A stretch of 18,671 nt of DNA from contig JARCRR010000068.1 of assembly GCA_029850565.1 (NCBI GenBank), positions 1-18,671 of the forward strand. Direction: 5' to 3'. The DNA comes from Gallionella sp. Lineage in GTDB: Bacteria; Pseudomonadota; Gammaproteobacteria; Burkholderiales; Gallionellaceae. The notes below the pieces were generated by a model, which did not search any database, was not told the origin of the DNA, and was given only the letters and a program-made list of their open reading frames with translations. Positions 1 through 7,087 of the stretch are shown in pieces; position 1 is the first letter of the stretch, and the number at the start of each line of letters is the position of its first letter. The position numbers were made by a program, and so were the translations under genes.

Positions 1-382
1 TCTGCTCTTCAGGGAAACCCGCCAGTGCGTCGTACAGCATCAAGCCCGCCTTCATCTTCAGCAGACCATTACGACTGTCTTGGTAGACAGGCACACCGAA
101 ACGAAGTGGCCATACCCGATGCGGCGCGGCGCGCAACAGCATCCGCCGTTCTTTGAGTGCCTTGCGCACCAGTTTGAAATCGTAGGTCTCCAGATAGCGT
201 AACCCGCCGTGGATGAGTTTGCTCGATGCGGAAGACGTCGCACCCGCCCAGTCGCCCTGCTCGACCAGCGCAACCTTAAGTCCTCGCAATACGGCATCGT
301 AAGCTGTCCATGCACCATAGATACCGCCGCCACAGACCAGCAAATCGAACTCGCCCTCCAATGCCGCGAAATCGCGTCTCAC
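1..382 (-). CDS. glpD: FAD-dependent glycerol-3-phosphate dehydrogenase, N-terminal part (cut by window start)
   Basis: The first 127 codons are visible; the rest lies beyond position 1. The protein oxidises sn-glycerol-3-phosphate to dihydroxyacetone phosphate with FAD and passes the electrons to quinone at the inner membrane. The N-terminus carries a Rossmann FAD motif GGGIYG at residues 18-23, and further on the family signature SSKLIHGGLRYLE. I place the start at the GTG at 382-380, which overlaps the TGA of the upstream phosphodiesterase gene by 4 bases (GTGA); AGGG lies just upstream as a ribosome site. This coupling fits a pathway in which the upstream enzyme makes glycerol-3-phosphate. 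Other FAD-dependent oxidoreductases share the fold, but the SSKLIHGGLRYLE block is typical of the GlpD family. The identity is fairly sure; the symbol is by family. Confidence 0.85.
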   Translation of the reverse strand, partial: MRRDFAALEGEFDLLVCGGGIYGAWTAYDAVLRGLKVALVEQGDWAGATSSASSKLIHGGLRYLETYDFKLVRKALKERRMLLRAAPHRVWPLRFGVPVYQDSRNGLLKMKAGLMLYDALAGFPEEQ

Positions 383-1119
383 CTATCCCTCATTTCCAAA
401 GCCTTCTGCGGGTAATCGCTGATCAGGACATCGACACCCAACCTTAAGGCGCGATCGATCTGCTCATCGGTATTACATGTGTAAACCGCAATGGATCTAC
501 CGCGTTCGCGCACCACGCTCATCATCGCCTCATCCAACGTGGAGATGTGCACGCACAAACCGTGCAGGAACGCATGCTCATCCAATGTGCGCTTGGCGAA
601 TGCTGCATCGTGCTCCGGCTCCAGATTGAACACCAAAGGAAATTGCGGCGCGATGTGCCGGGCGTAAAGCAGGCTGTCGAGATCGAATGACGAAGCGAGG
701 ATACGTTCACCGTCTGATGCTCCCGCCAGTGCCAGCACCTCCCTCACTTTGATATGCTGACGCGCATCCGTTTCGCCCGCATAACGTTTGATCTCCAACA
801 ACAAACGGCAACGCGCTCGATAGCTGGCGATGAAATCATCCAGAAGCATCACCCCCTCCCGGTCTGAGCCGGGGAAGTGCGCGGCGAAATCCATAGCCTG
901 CATCTGCGCGCGATCCAAATCGTCGATGCGCTTGCCGGGCAAGCCGAGCCTCGCCAGATCATCGTCGTGCCACAGCACGGCCTCATCATCACGCGAGAGC
1001 TGTATGTCGGTCTCGATACCATCGATGGCATAGCGCAATGCCTTGTCGAAGGCGCTGCGCGTGTTCTCCGCCGCCTCTTTGTTCGCGCCACGATGCGCGT
1101 AGATCATTGTTCTGCTCAT
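379..1119 (-). CDS. ugpQ: Glycerophosphodiester phosphodiesterase
   Basis: A 246-residue cytoplasmic enzyme of the GDPD (TIM-barrel) family, which hydrolyses deacylated phospholipids such as glycerophosphocholine or glycerophosphoethanolamine to glycerol-3-phosphate and the free alcohol. Visible catalytic signatures are H9-R10-G (AHRGANKEAAENT), E36 and D38 (GIETDIQLS), H51-D52 (LWHDD) and E109 (LLEIK), all in the expected order. There is no signal peptide, and the length is normal for the UgpQ type. The ATG at 1119 overlaps the stop of the upstream hydrolase gene by 4 bases (ATGA), and its own stop overlaps the GTG of the glycerol-3-phosphate dehydrogenase. The gene therefore sits in the middle of a tightly coupled three-gene operon, with the enzyme that uses its product directly downstream. 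The substrate alcohol cannot be read from the sequence. Confidence 0.9.
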   Translation of the reverse strand: MSRTMIYAHRGANKEAAENTRSAFDKALRYAIDGIETDIQLSRDDEAVLWHDDDLARLGLPGKRIDDLDRAQMQAMDFAAHFPGSDREGVMLLDDFIASYRARCRLLLEIKRYAGETDARQHIKVREVLALAGASDGERILASSFDLDSLLYARHIAPQFPLVFNLEPEHDAAFAKRTLDEHAFLHGLCVHISTLDEAMMSVVRERGRSIAVYTCNTDEQIDRALRLGVDVLISDYPQKALEMRDR

Positions 1120-2270
1120 GGCAAACTCTCAATAAACCTCTGCATAGAAGCCTCCATCTGCGCATAGTGCGGATTGAACGTCAGACGGCGCAACAAACCT
1201 TGCTGCAAATTCCGTTCGTCCACCTCACCCAGCCAAGCAACTTGCTTGTTATTCATGCAAAGGGCATAACGCCCGTCATCATTAGCGCGATAGTGCAGAC
1301 AATTCAAATATTTGCCCGCCGCTCCGTAGTGCGCATCCTCCGCAGGAATGACGATGGCAGTGTGTGCGCTGCTCAATATCCGCTGTTCCGGCATTGCGCT
1401 GTTCACCCACTCGATGTTCTTCTGCTCTAATTTTTCCTTCGAATACCACACCAGCCTGCTCGCGTGATGCGTCGCGTGCTGCATAAAACGTAACGTTGCG
1501 GCAGAGCTCACCGTAGCATCGTCCGCACTGGCGGCAGCAAACACGGGAATACTCAATGCCTGCTGCGGCAAAGCTTTCGTCAATCCATGCATCTGCGCTG
1601 CCGCGTTCTTACAAAACGATTCATATTTGAAAGGGTCTTGATCCTGCGAGATATTGACCCATGCCGTTCGCGACAGAAGCCAACTATACAATTTGTGCAG
1701 CTTCGCCCACTTGGCACGCACAGTGATCTCGAACGCGGGAGAGAACAGGAACAGTCCGCGTACTCGTTCATCTTTTGCGGCGTGATACACACTCAATGCC
1801 GCACCCGCAGAGAATCCGGCGAGATAGACTTCTTCCACCTCCTCGGCAAGACGGTCCGCACCGAATGCCACCGTCTTCGCCCAATCCTGCCAGTGCACAT
1901 CGAGCAAATCACCGGGTTGCGTACCATGACCCGGCAACAACACCGCCATCACACGAAATCCGTTGCGCTGAAAAAAGATCGCCAGATGGCGCATGTGATA
2001 TGGAGAATCGGACAAACCGTGCGTAAGCAACACCCCGCGCCGGTAAGGTTTGTCTCGTCCCCGCGGGAGATCGCTTGCTGGGCAGAACTCGAATGGCGCA
2101 TTACCTTCGACGACCTTCTCGGCATCGTTCATTCCGGCGTGCGCCTGATCCAACATCTCTCGTGTCTGCGCCACATAGTCTGCGAAAGAAAGACTATCGT
2201 CCGTTGAACGTACGTGCCGTCCAGATGGCCGATGCCGTAGCCCCAATTGGATTTTCGTGAACACGCCCAT
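1116..2270 (-). CDS. Alpha/beta hydrolase, lipase/lysophospholipase-like
   Basis: A serine hydrolase of 384 residues when started at the ATG at 2270; the frame stays open upstream to 2330, but MGVFTKIQ looks like the natural start. The oxyanion region is LLTHGLSDSPYHMR, followed by LLPGHGTQPGD, the nucleophile elbow GFSAG (Ser154), a likely acid in SADDATVS (Asp251 or 252) and a His in SSAHTAI (His304). The HGLSDSP and PGHGTQPGD blocks resemble monoacylglycerol lipases and lysophospholipases. No signal peptide is seen. It is the first gene of the operon, with its stop overlapping the start of the phosphodiesterase gene. I infer that it deacylates a glycerolipid and so feeds the next two enzymes. 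The substrate is unproven; a carboxylesterase with an unrelated role is possible. Confidence 0.75.
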   Translation of the reverse strand: MGVFTKIQLGLRHRPSGRHVRSTDDSLSFADYVAQTREMLDQAHAGMNDAEKVVEGNAPFEFCPASDLPRGRDKPYRRGVLLTHGLSDSPYHMRHLAIFFQRNGFRVMAVLLPGHGTQPGDLLDVHWQDWAKTVAFGADRLAEEVEEVYLAGFSAGAALSVYHAAKDERVRGLFLFSPAFEITVRAKWAKLHKLYSWLLSRTAWVNISQDQDPFKYESFCKNAAAQMHGLTKALPQQALSIPVFAAASADDATVSSAATLRFMQHATHHASRLVWYSKEKLEQKNIEWVNSAMPEQRILSSAHTAIVIPAEDAHYGAAGKYLNCLHYRANDDGRYALCMNNKQVAWLGEVDERNLQQGLLRRLTFNPHYAQMEASMQRFIESLP

Positions 2271-2350
2271 GTCCGCATTGTACCCGCCGCGATATGGCTT
2301 TAAAGCCCTCTTCCAGCTTATGATGCACAACCGTTTTCTTTAAGGCTGGC

Positions 2351-3100
2351 ATGTCCTGGTTCATCACCAATCTCATCAGCGCGTTCTTGCTCCCACCGCT
2401 CAACCTGCTCATCGTCGCAGGTGTTGGAATTTGGCTGTGGCGTAAGCGGCCCGTCATCGCACGAGCGCTGCTCGTCACTGCGTTCGCCTTGCTGTGGATA
2501 CTGTCTACGCCTTATGTCGCGGATGCGCTGATGCATCGCTTAGAGGGAGCGCCTTACGCCACAGACACACGCAAACCGCTCGCCGATGCCATCGTCGTAT
2601 TGGGAGGAGGCACATACTTCCACGCCCCCGAATATGGCGGCGACACTGTAGGCAAGGAAACGCTGGAACGCCTGCGCTTCGCCGCCAAGCTATACCGCGA
2701 GACCGGCAAACCCCTCCTAGTCACTGGCGGAAAACCGTTGGGCAACAGTGCTTCTGAAGGCGGGCAGATGCGCCAGGTATTGGAGCAGGAATTCAAAGTG
2801 CCGGTGAAATGGGTTGAGGGCGAATCGGACAATACGCTGGAGAACGCCCGCTTGAGTTACAAGGTGCTGAAAGAATCCGGCATCACCCGTATCTACCTAG
2901 TCACTCATGCATGGCACATGCCGCGCTCGGTGCAGGCTTTTCAAAGTGCGGGCTTCCAGGTCGTTCCCGCCCCCACTGCCTACACCACACGTTATGCGAC
3001 AACGCTACTGACCTTCATCCCGAGCGCCGAATCCCTTCTCGACAGCCGCTGGTACATGCACGAAATGATAGGCATGCTGTGGTATCAGTTAAAATCTTAA
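2351..3100 (+). CDS. ElyC/SanA/YdcF family envelope protein (DUF218)
   Basis: A protein of 249 residues with two N-terminal membrane helices (about residues 8-29 and 36-54) and a DUF218 domain. Landmarks of that domain are AIVVLGGG, LLVTGG, the polar block ESDNTLENA and YLVTHAWHMPRS. Size and layout match E. coli ElyC, an inner-membrane protein linked to peptidoglycan and undecaprenyl-carrier metabolism; the biochemical activity of the family is not settled. The start is supported by AAGG six bases before the ATG. It is divergent from the hydrolase operon, with about 80 bases between the two starts, so the promoters must share that gap. A palindromic repeat follows the stop. Family membership is secure, but ElyC orthology is only likely. 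Confidence 0.82.
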   Translation: MSWFITNLISAFLLPPLNLLIVAGVGIWLWRKRPVIARALLVTAFALLWILSTPYVADALMHRLEGAPYATDTRKPLADAIVVLGGGTYFHAPEYGGDTVGKETLERLRFAAKLYRETGKPLLVTGGKPLGNSASEGGQMRQVLEQEFKVPVKWVEGESDNTLENARLSYKVLKESGITRIYLVTHAWHMPRSVQAFQSAGFQVVPAPTAYTTRYATTLLTFIPSAESLLDSRWYMHEMIGMLWYQLKS

Positions 3101-3117
3101 AGCCATTGCGCTCTTCG

Positions 3118-3182
3118 CAGGAGCGGCCTTAGCCGCGAAAGCCCTCCTGCACCGCACAAAATCGCGGCTAAAACCGCTCCTA
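3118..3182. repeat. REP-like palindrome (TAGGAGCGG type)
   Basis: An inverted repeat with 21-base arms at 3118-3138 and 3162-3182, and a 23-base spacer. The arms match except for two internal bases and the outermost pair. The right arm in reverse complement reads TAGGAGCGGTTTTAGCCGCG plus A. It lies 18 bases after the ElyC-like gene, and its end is 22 bases before the OsmC-like gene. No T-run follows, so it is a poor intrinsic terminator. The TAGGAGC...GCGA flanks recur in the palindrome at 6979-7037. Confidence 0.8.
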
Positions 3183-3204
3183 CAAATAAATATCGAGGTA
3201 TTAC

Positions 3205-3621
3205 ATGAAAGCACGTATCAAATGGATAGAAGGAATGGCATTCATCGGCGAGAGCGAGAGCGGACACGCCATCGTCATGGATGCCTCCCCCACAGTCGGC
3301 GGACGCAATCTGGGGCCGCGCCCGATGGAGATGTTATTGCTCGGTGCCGGCGGCTGTAGCAGCATCGACGTCATGATGATCCTGAAGAAATCACGCCAAG
3401 CCGTATCGGATTGCTATGTGGAGATGAGCGCAGAGCGCGCCGAGACCGACCCCAAGGTGTTCACCAAGATACACATGCATTTCGTGGTGAAGGGCAAAGA
3501 CATCAAACCGGAAGCGGTAGAGAAAGCAGTAAAACTATCCGCAGAGAAATACTGCTCGGCTTCCATCATGTTGGGGGCTACGGCAGAGATGACGCACGAT
3601 TTTGAGGTGGTGCAGGAATAA
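3205..3621 (+). CDS. yhfA: OsmC/Ohr-fold protein of the YhfA type
   Basis: A soluble OsmC-superfamily protein of 138 residues. The sequence is close to E. coli YhfA from end to end as I recall it: MKARIKWIEGMAFIGES at the start, RPMEMLLLGAGGCSSIDV in the middle and LSAEKYCSAS near the end. The two conserved cysteines of the fold are Cys51 and Cys117. In OsmC and Ohr these reduce organic peroxides; for the YhfA branch the physiological substrate is not established. GAGG six bases before the ATG supports the start. The gene is probably monocistronic: a palindromic repeat lies upstream and another inverted repeat separates it from convergent coq7. The family call is strong, and a peroxidase role is only inferred. 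Confidence 0.87.
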   Translation: MKARIKWIEGMAFIGESESGHAIVMDASPTVGGRNLGPRPMEMLLLGAGGCSSIDVMMILKKSRQAVSDCYVEMSAERAETDPKVFTKIHMHFVVKGKDIKPEAVEKAVKLSAEKYCSASIMLGATAEMTHDFEVVQE

Positions 3622-3622
3622 G

Positions 3623-3701
3623 CCCTCACACTCAGTCCCTCTCCCGCAGGGCGAGGGAGGCAAAAGCCCTTCGCCCTCTGGGAGAAGGGTGGGGATGAGG
3701 G
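3623..3701. repeat. Imperfect inverted repeat (CCCTC...CTCTCCC type) between convergent genes
   Basis: The left half, starting CCCTCACACTCAGTCCCTCT, mirrors the right half, whose reverse complement starts CCCTCATCCCCACCCTTCTC. Both halves also contain a short CTCCC(N)GGGCGA motif. It fills almost all of the gap between the stops of the OsmC-like gene (3621) and coq7 (3707), so a bidirectional transcript-end structure is plausible. A related unit is seen at 6009-6048. Confidence 0.65.
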
Positions 3702-3706
3702 AAGTA

Positions 3707-4333
3707 CTAGACCCAATAAACCGTCTTCGTCATCACCTTCGACATCCCGCGCATCGCCACCTTCACCGGCAAGGGCAACTCCGCCGCGCCCAGTTCGACC
3801 GCCATATCCGCATGTCCCACCTCATCCGTGTACATCTGCTGCGCCACAGCACGGCTCTTGGCATCTTGCGGCGGCAAGGTATCCAGATGGTGTTGCAAGT
3901 GCGCGCCGACCTGACGTTCGGTCTCGGCCAGGAATCCCAAGTTCCATTTATCGCCCAGCGCACCCGCCAGCGCACCGATAGCTAATGAACTGGTGTACCA
4001 GAACGGATTGAGCAGACTCAAGCGTCCACCCAGTTCGTGCACGCGATGCGACGTCCACGCCAAATGCTCCGTCTCTTCCCACGCCGCATGGTTCAACCTC
4101 GCCTCCACCGCAGGATCTTTTGCCGTCAGCGCCTGTCCTTGATACAGCGCCTGCGCGCATATCTCGCCAGTGTGGTTGATACGCATCAACGCGGCGGCAT
4201 GTTTCTTCTCCGCCTCGGTCATCGCGGCATCGGCGATATTGGCATCAGGATAAGGACGGGCAGTCGGCGCTTTGGCAAAAAGTGTACGCAGACCTTTATC
4301 GAATTCGATGATGAGACTGTCTAGGTTCAGCAT
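3707..4333 (-). CDS. coq7: 3-demethoxyubiquinol 3-hydroxylase (Coq7, di-iron)
   Basis: A Coq7-family di-iron monooxygenase of 208 residues, catalysing the late ring hydroxylation in ubiquinone synthesis that precedes the last O-methylation, at the membrane surface. All six expected iron ligands are present: Glu57 (HTGEIC), Glu87 and His90 (EETEH), Glu139 (ETERQ), and Glu171 and His174 (DEVGHAD). The length is that of the bacterial family. AGGGAG seven bases before the ATG gives a strong ribosome site. It stands alone, convergent with the OsmC-like gene and downstream of the porin terminator. It indicates O2-dependent ubiquinone synthesis, hence at least microaerobic respiration. Confidence 0.96.
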   Translation of the reverse strand: MLNLDSLIIEFDKGLRTLFAKAPTARPYPDANIADAAMTEAEKKHAAALMRINHTGEICAQALYQGQALTAKDPAVEARLNHAAWEETEHLAWTSHRVHELGGRLSLLNPFWYTSSLAIGALAGALGDKWNLGFLAETERQVGAHLQHHLDTLPPQDAKSRAVAQQMYTDEVGHADMAVELGAAELPLPVKVAMRGMSKVMTKTVYWV

Positions 4334-4435
4334 GATGTGCTCCCTTGGTTTTCACAGGCAGAAGATTACTGGATTCCCCACGACTCTGGAAGGACAAATG
4401 GGGCAAGCAGGTAGTCCACATAGCGGATGCTCACA

Positions 4436-4466
4436 AATAAAAACGGGCATCCGAAGATGCCCGTTT
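4436..4466 (-). terminator. Rho-independent terminator of the porin gene
   Basis: On the minus strand a perfect 11-bp stem (AAACGGGCATC / GATGCCCGTTT, 4441-4466) closes on a UUCG tetraloop and runs into a T-rich tail. It begins 28 bases after the porin stop. The UUCG loop makes it unusually stable, as expected for a highly expressed porin. Confidence 0.92.
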
Positions 4467-4493
4467 CACTCTAAAACTAACGGTTAAGTTAGA

Positions 4494-5606
4494 TTAGAAT
4501 TTCTTGCGCAAGCCAACACCGATCAAGGTAGAGCTGCCGCCCAAAGATTGAGTTGTCAGAGCGCCCAAAGCACTCAGGCTACCCAATACGTTGCTAGAAA
4601 CGCTGTAACCCCTTGTGTTAGCACCGTTCTTCACGTTAGAGAACACAACATAGCCAGTTGTGGACTTGGTGAAGGTATGCAGGTAACCCGCTGTCAGGGC
4701 TGTTGCGCTCACCGATGAAGTGCTAACAGTCGCAGTAGACGAATTTTCATTTGCGTTCGAAGCATACATCACAGCAATCGCCCCAGTAGAAACAGGCATC
4801 ACTCCAGCCAAGGAGAACACGGTATTAGCTTTTGCATTAGCCGCATCAGACTTCATAGACTGGTATGTTCCCATTACCTTAGCAACACCCAAGTCATAAG
4901 AACCGCCGAAAGCGAATTCGGTCTGGTTGGCATTCGCTACGCCAGCCGCTGTCTTACCACCACTGTAGCTGGCGTAAACTGCGCCAACAGACAGAGCGTC
5001 GACTGCATAGTTACCAGAAAGCAAGAAGGCTGAATCTTTTTCGAAAGAATTAGCGCCAACTGTAGTGTTGTCTTTCGTCAGATTGCCCAAACCTGTAAAC
5101 GCAGTAGCGTAGTTCACAGCAAAAGTCAGCCCCCCGAAACTTGGAGACAGATACGCTACGGCACGTTGTGCACGCTGTCCAAGACTGCCAACCAAGTGTC
5201 CGGAAGCAATGATGGAATGAGCAGAAGAACCGGAGCCGTAGATCGGGTCATATTTGGCCAAGAAGTCGTAAGAAGCAGTTTGCAGGTAACCAGAAGCAAC
5301 CGTACCGAAATCACCTGCTACAGCGATCATCTTTTGACGAGCAGCGCCAATAGTGGTGCTGTCTTGAGAATCCAGACCGTATTCCAGAACAGCAACGCCT
5401 GTCAGACCATTGCCCAGATCTTCAGTAGCTTTCACGCCCAGACGGGATTGAGAAGCACCACCAGAAACAGCGATCAAGTCGCTCTTTTGACCGCTAGCGG
5501 AAACGTGTGCAACAGTTGCATCAACGATGCCGTAGAAACCGACGTCAGCGAAAGCCGGGGAAGAGAAAGCAGCAGCAACAGCCAGTGCGATGATTTTCTT
5601 TTGCAT
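4494..5606 (-). CDS. Gram-negative general porin
   Basis: An outer-membrane beta-barrel protein of 370 residues, forming a diffusion channel and presumably trimeric like its family. A clear Sec signal peptide (MQKKIIALAVAAAFSSPAFA, cut before Asp21) is followed by DVGFYGIVDATVAHVS, the usual first strand of betaproteobacterial porins. Next come SQSRLGVKATEDLGNGLTGVAVLEYGLDS, many alternating Gly/aromatic strands and a C-terminal GVGLRKKF with the terminal Phe that Bam recognises. AGGAG seven bases before the ATG fits strong translation. It is monocistronic, with its own UUCG terminator. The gene-free stretch upstream leaves room for complex regulation. Ion selectivity cannot be judged. Confidence 0.93.
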   Translation of the reverse strand: MQKKIIALAVAAAFSSPAFADVGFYGIVDATVAHVSASGQKSDLIAVSGGASQSRLGVKATEDLGNGLTGVAVLEYGLDSQDSTTIGAARQKMIAVAGDFGTVASGYLQTASYDFLAKYDPIYGSGSSAHSIIASGHLVGSLGQRAQRAVAYLSPSFGGLTFAVNYATAFTGLGNLTKDNTTVGANSFEKDSAFLLSGNYAVDALSVGAVYASYSGGKTAAGVANANQTEFAFGGSYDLGVAKVMGTYQSMKSDAANAKANTVFSLAGVMPVSTGAIAVMYASNANENSSTATVSTSSVSATALTAGYLHTFTKSTTGYVVFSNVKNGANTRGYSVSSNVLGSLSALGALTTQSLGGSSTLIGVGLRKKF

Positions 5607-5833
5607 GTAGAACTCCTCAGTAATTAAAGTTTATTTTTTAGCCATGAAGACGATTGCTTGTACCCCTCACCCGTCTCGCGGCAAAACGTACTACCCACAC
5701 CTTACGACATGCTTACAGTGTCACAAAGCCACCATGCATGCTCTTAACGACATCTCCCTAACTCCTGACTGCGAGTTCGGTGCGGATTCTGCACCAGCGA
5801 ATTTCTTACAAATTGACCTGTATCAATTATTTA

Positions 5834-5863
5834 ATAATCGTGTCGCAAATTCGCAACAGTCAA
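5834..5863 (-). promoter_or_regulatory. Candidate porin promoter
   Basis: Read on the minus strand: -35 TTGACT (5863-5858), 18-base spacer, -10 GATTAT (5839-5834), sited for transcription towards the porin. The match is moderate, the spacer is one base long of ideal, and the implied leader is long. Low certainty. Confidence 0.3.
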
Positions 5864-6008
5864 AACCATGTCGTTGCCACGCGCCGAATCAAACAGGTGC
5901 CCGATACTCTCTGCTCGGCGCTGCATTAGAGGTTAAACATCTCTTGAGCGCCTACCCCTCCAAAGCGTAAAGCCAATAGCCCAATAGGGGGGGGCTGGTA
6001 GGGGTTTA

Positions 6009-6048
6009 GGGAGGGTGTGCTCTCAACGAGTACACCTCACCCTCTCCC
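6009..6048. repeat. Inverted repeat GGGAGGGTGTGCTC / GAGTACACCTCACCCTCTCCC
   Basis: The arms at 6009-6022 and 6028-6048 can pair around a 5-base loop with a small bulge. The CACCCTCTCCC part resembles the unit between the OsmC-like gene and coq7 (3623-3701), so both probably belong to one dispersed repeat family. It lies downstream of trpC in the gene-free region. Confidence 0.5.
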
Positions 6049-6089
6049 GCAAGAAGAGGGAACATTGATTGTTTCCAGGATGGTACTGG

Positions 6090-6122
6090 CTTTACTCCGC
6101 GCCTCCGGGTGAGTAAAGGTTT
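6090..6122 (+). terminator. Hairpin with short T-run, possible terminator
   Basis: CTTTACTC (6090-6097) pairs with GAGTAAAG (6111-6118), followed by GTTTT on the plus strand. The orientation is odd, because the nearest gene (trpC) is on the minus strand and ends at 6132; on that strand no T-run follows. It may block plus-strand readthrough into trpC or simply be a folded trpC 3' end. Confidence 0.35.
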
Positions 6123-6131
6123 TGCCTTGGC

Positions 6132-6929
6132 TTACCCGGCGGAGACAAACACTTTTGCGAGTTCTTCGCCTGGCTCATCCGCACGCATGAATGCTTCACC
6201 AACCAGGAAGGTGTGCACTTGATGATTGCGCATCAGCTTGACGTCGTCTGCGGTGAAGATGCCGCTCTCGGTGACAACAATACGATCGGCGGGGATACGA
6301 GAAATCAGATCGAGCGTGGTTTGCAAGGTGACTTCGAAAGTACGCAGATTGCGATTGTTGATTCCAATGAGCGGGGTCTTCAGGTTCAACGCCACATCCA
6401 GTTCGGCACCGTCATGAACTTCCACCAGCACCGCCATGCCCATCTGGTTGGCTAATTTTTCGAAAGCCTTCATTTGATTCAATGTCAGCGCCGAAGCGAT
6501 GAGCAGGATGGCATCCGCCCCCATCGCGCGCGCTTGGTATATCTGGTATTCGCTGACCATGAAGTCTTTGCGCAGGACAGGCAGCTCGCAGGCCGCTCGC
6601 GCTTGTTTCAGGTATTCCGCATTTCCTTGAAAGAACTGCTCGTCAGTCAATACCGACAGACACGCGGCGCCATGTTGCGCGTAGCTCTGTGCAATGTCAG
6701 CAGGGCGAAAATCCGCACGAATGACCCCTTTGCTGGGGCTGGCTTTCTTGATCTCGGCGATAACTGCCGACTGTCCGACGGCGATCTTGCCGCGTATCGC
6801 GCCGACGAAATCGCGCGGAGTATCTGCTTGTTCTGCCTCGGCGCGGATGGCAGGTAAGGATTTGGCTGACAGCGCGGCGGCGACTTCTTGCGCCTTCACT
6901 GCCAGGATTTTTTTCAGGATGTCGGACAT
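6132..6929 (-). CDS. trpC: Indole-3-glycerol phosphate synthase
   Basis: A TIM-barrel enzyme of 265 residues in tryptophan synthesis, converting CdRP (carboxyphenylamino-deoxyribulose phosphate) to indole-3-glycerol phosphate with loss of CO2 and water. Characteristic blocks are AEIKKASPSKGVIR (Glu59), the catalytic Lys121 in PVLRKDFMV, ADAILLIAS, LVEVHD, GINNRNLRTFEV and VTESGIF. The protein is monofunctional: no PRA isomerase domain is fused. The ATG at 6929 gives the usual MSDILKKI start; the ribosome site (GAG) is weak. Unusually, no trpD, trpG or trpE is next to it: upstream is divergent proA across a REP-like palindrome, and downstream is the porin region. It therefore appears to be transcribed alone. 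Confidence 0.96.
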   Translation of the reverse strand: MSDILKKILAVKAQEVAAALSAKSLPAIRAEAEQADTPRDFVGAIRGKIAVGQSAVIAEIKKASPSKGVIRADFRPADIAQSYAQHGAACLSVLTDEQFFQGNAEYLKQARAACELPVLRKDFMVSEYQIYQARAMGADAILLIASALTLNQMKAFEKLANQMGMAVLVEVHDGAELDVALNLKTPLIGINNRNLRTFEVTLQTTLDLISRIPADRIVVTESGIFTADDVKLMRNHQVHTFLVGEAFMRADEPGEELAKVFVSAG

Positions 6930-6978
6930 ATTCTCGTTATTTCGATAAGCACCGCATAGAGGGCAACATCATGTTTGC

Positions 6979-7037
6979 GTAGGAGCCAGCTTGCTGGCGA
7001 ATAACCCTAATAAATTCGCCAGCAAGCTGGCTCCTAC
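6979..7037. repeat. Perfect REP-like palindrome (GTAGGAGCCAGCTTGCTGGCGAAT)
   Basis: Two 24-base arms (6979-7002 and 7014-7037) are exact reverse complements around an 11-base loop. Each arm is itself a small hairpin (GCCAGC TT GCTGGC). It resembles the Pseudomonas-type REP units that begin GTAGGAGC and end GCGA, and shares these flanks with the repeat at 3118-3182. It sits between the divergent starts of trpC and proA, where any transcript from either side would have to begin close by. Confidence 0.9.
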
Positions 7038-7078
7038 ACGCACTTCAAAACTAGGCGCGCATTCTAGCGCAAGCGGGG

Positions 7079-7087
7079 TGCTAAAAT
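7079..7087 (+). promoter_or_regulatory. Extended -10 box of proA
   Basis: TGC followed by TAAAAT (7082-7087) matches an extended -10 element with five of six consensus bases. No good -35 is seen. Transcription would start near 7094, leaving about 20 bases before the ATG at 7116. The upstream in-frame ATG at 7086 overlaps this box, which argues against it as the start codon. Confidence 0.5.

Larger units (their letters stand above)
5607..6131. other. 525-base gene-free region between the porin start and trpC stop
   Basis: This holds the porin promoter and leader plus the trpC downstream region. A possible minus-strand promoter is TTGACT at 5858-5863 and GATTAT at 5834-5839 with an 18-base spacer, giving a leader of about 220 bases. 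A second weak candidate nearer the gene is TTGCCG, 16 bases, TACAAG, at about 5658-5685. An AT-rich tract (5621-5640) precedes the ribosome site. Towards trpC there are a G8 run (5987-5994), an inverted repeat (6009-6048) and a hairpin (6090-6118). No convincing coding sequence is present. Confidence 0.5.

Noticed and set aside
1587..2207. A 206-residue plus-strand frame opposite the alpha/beta hydrolase
   Set aside because: The hydrolase motifs on the minus strand are clear; the opposite frame is rich in Arg/His/Gln without domain features.
3118..3182. Direct or inverted repeats considered as a CRISPR array
   Set aside because: Only two arms in inverted orientation, with no regular spacer series; the same is true of the other repeats in the window.
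5644..5970. A 108-residue plus-strand frame in the porin upstream region, with a CLQC motif near its start
   Set aside because: No ribosome site, no recognisable domain, odd composition, and it covers the likely porin promoter and leader on the other strand.
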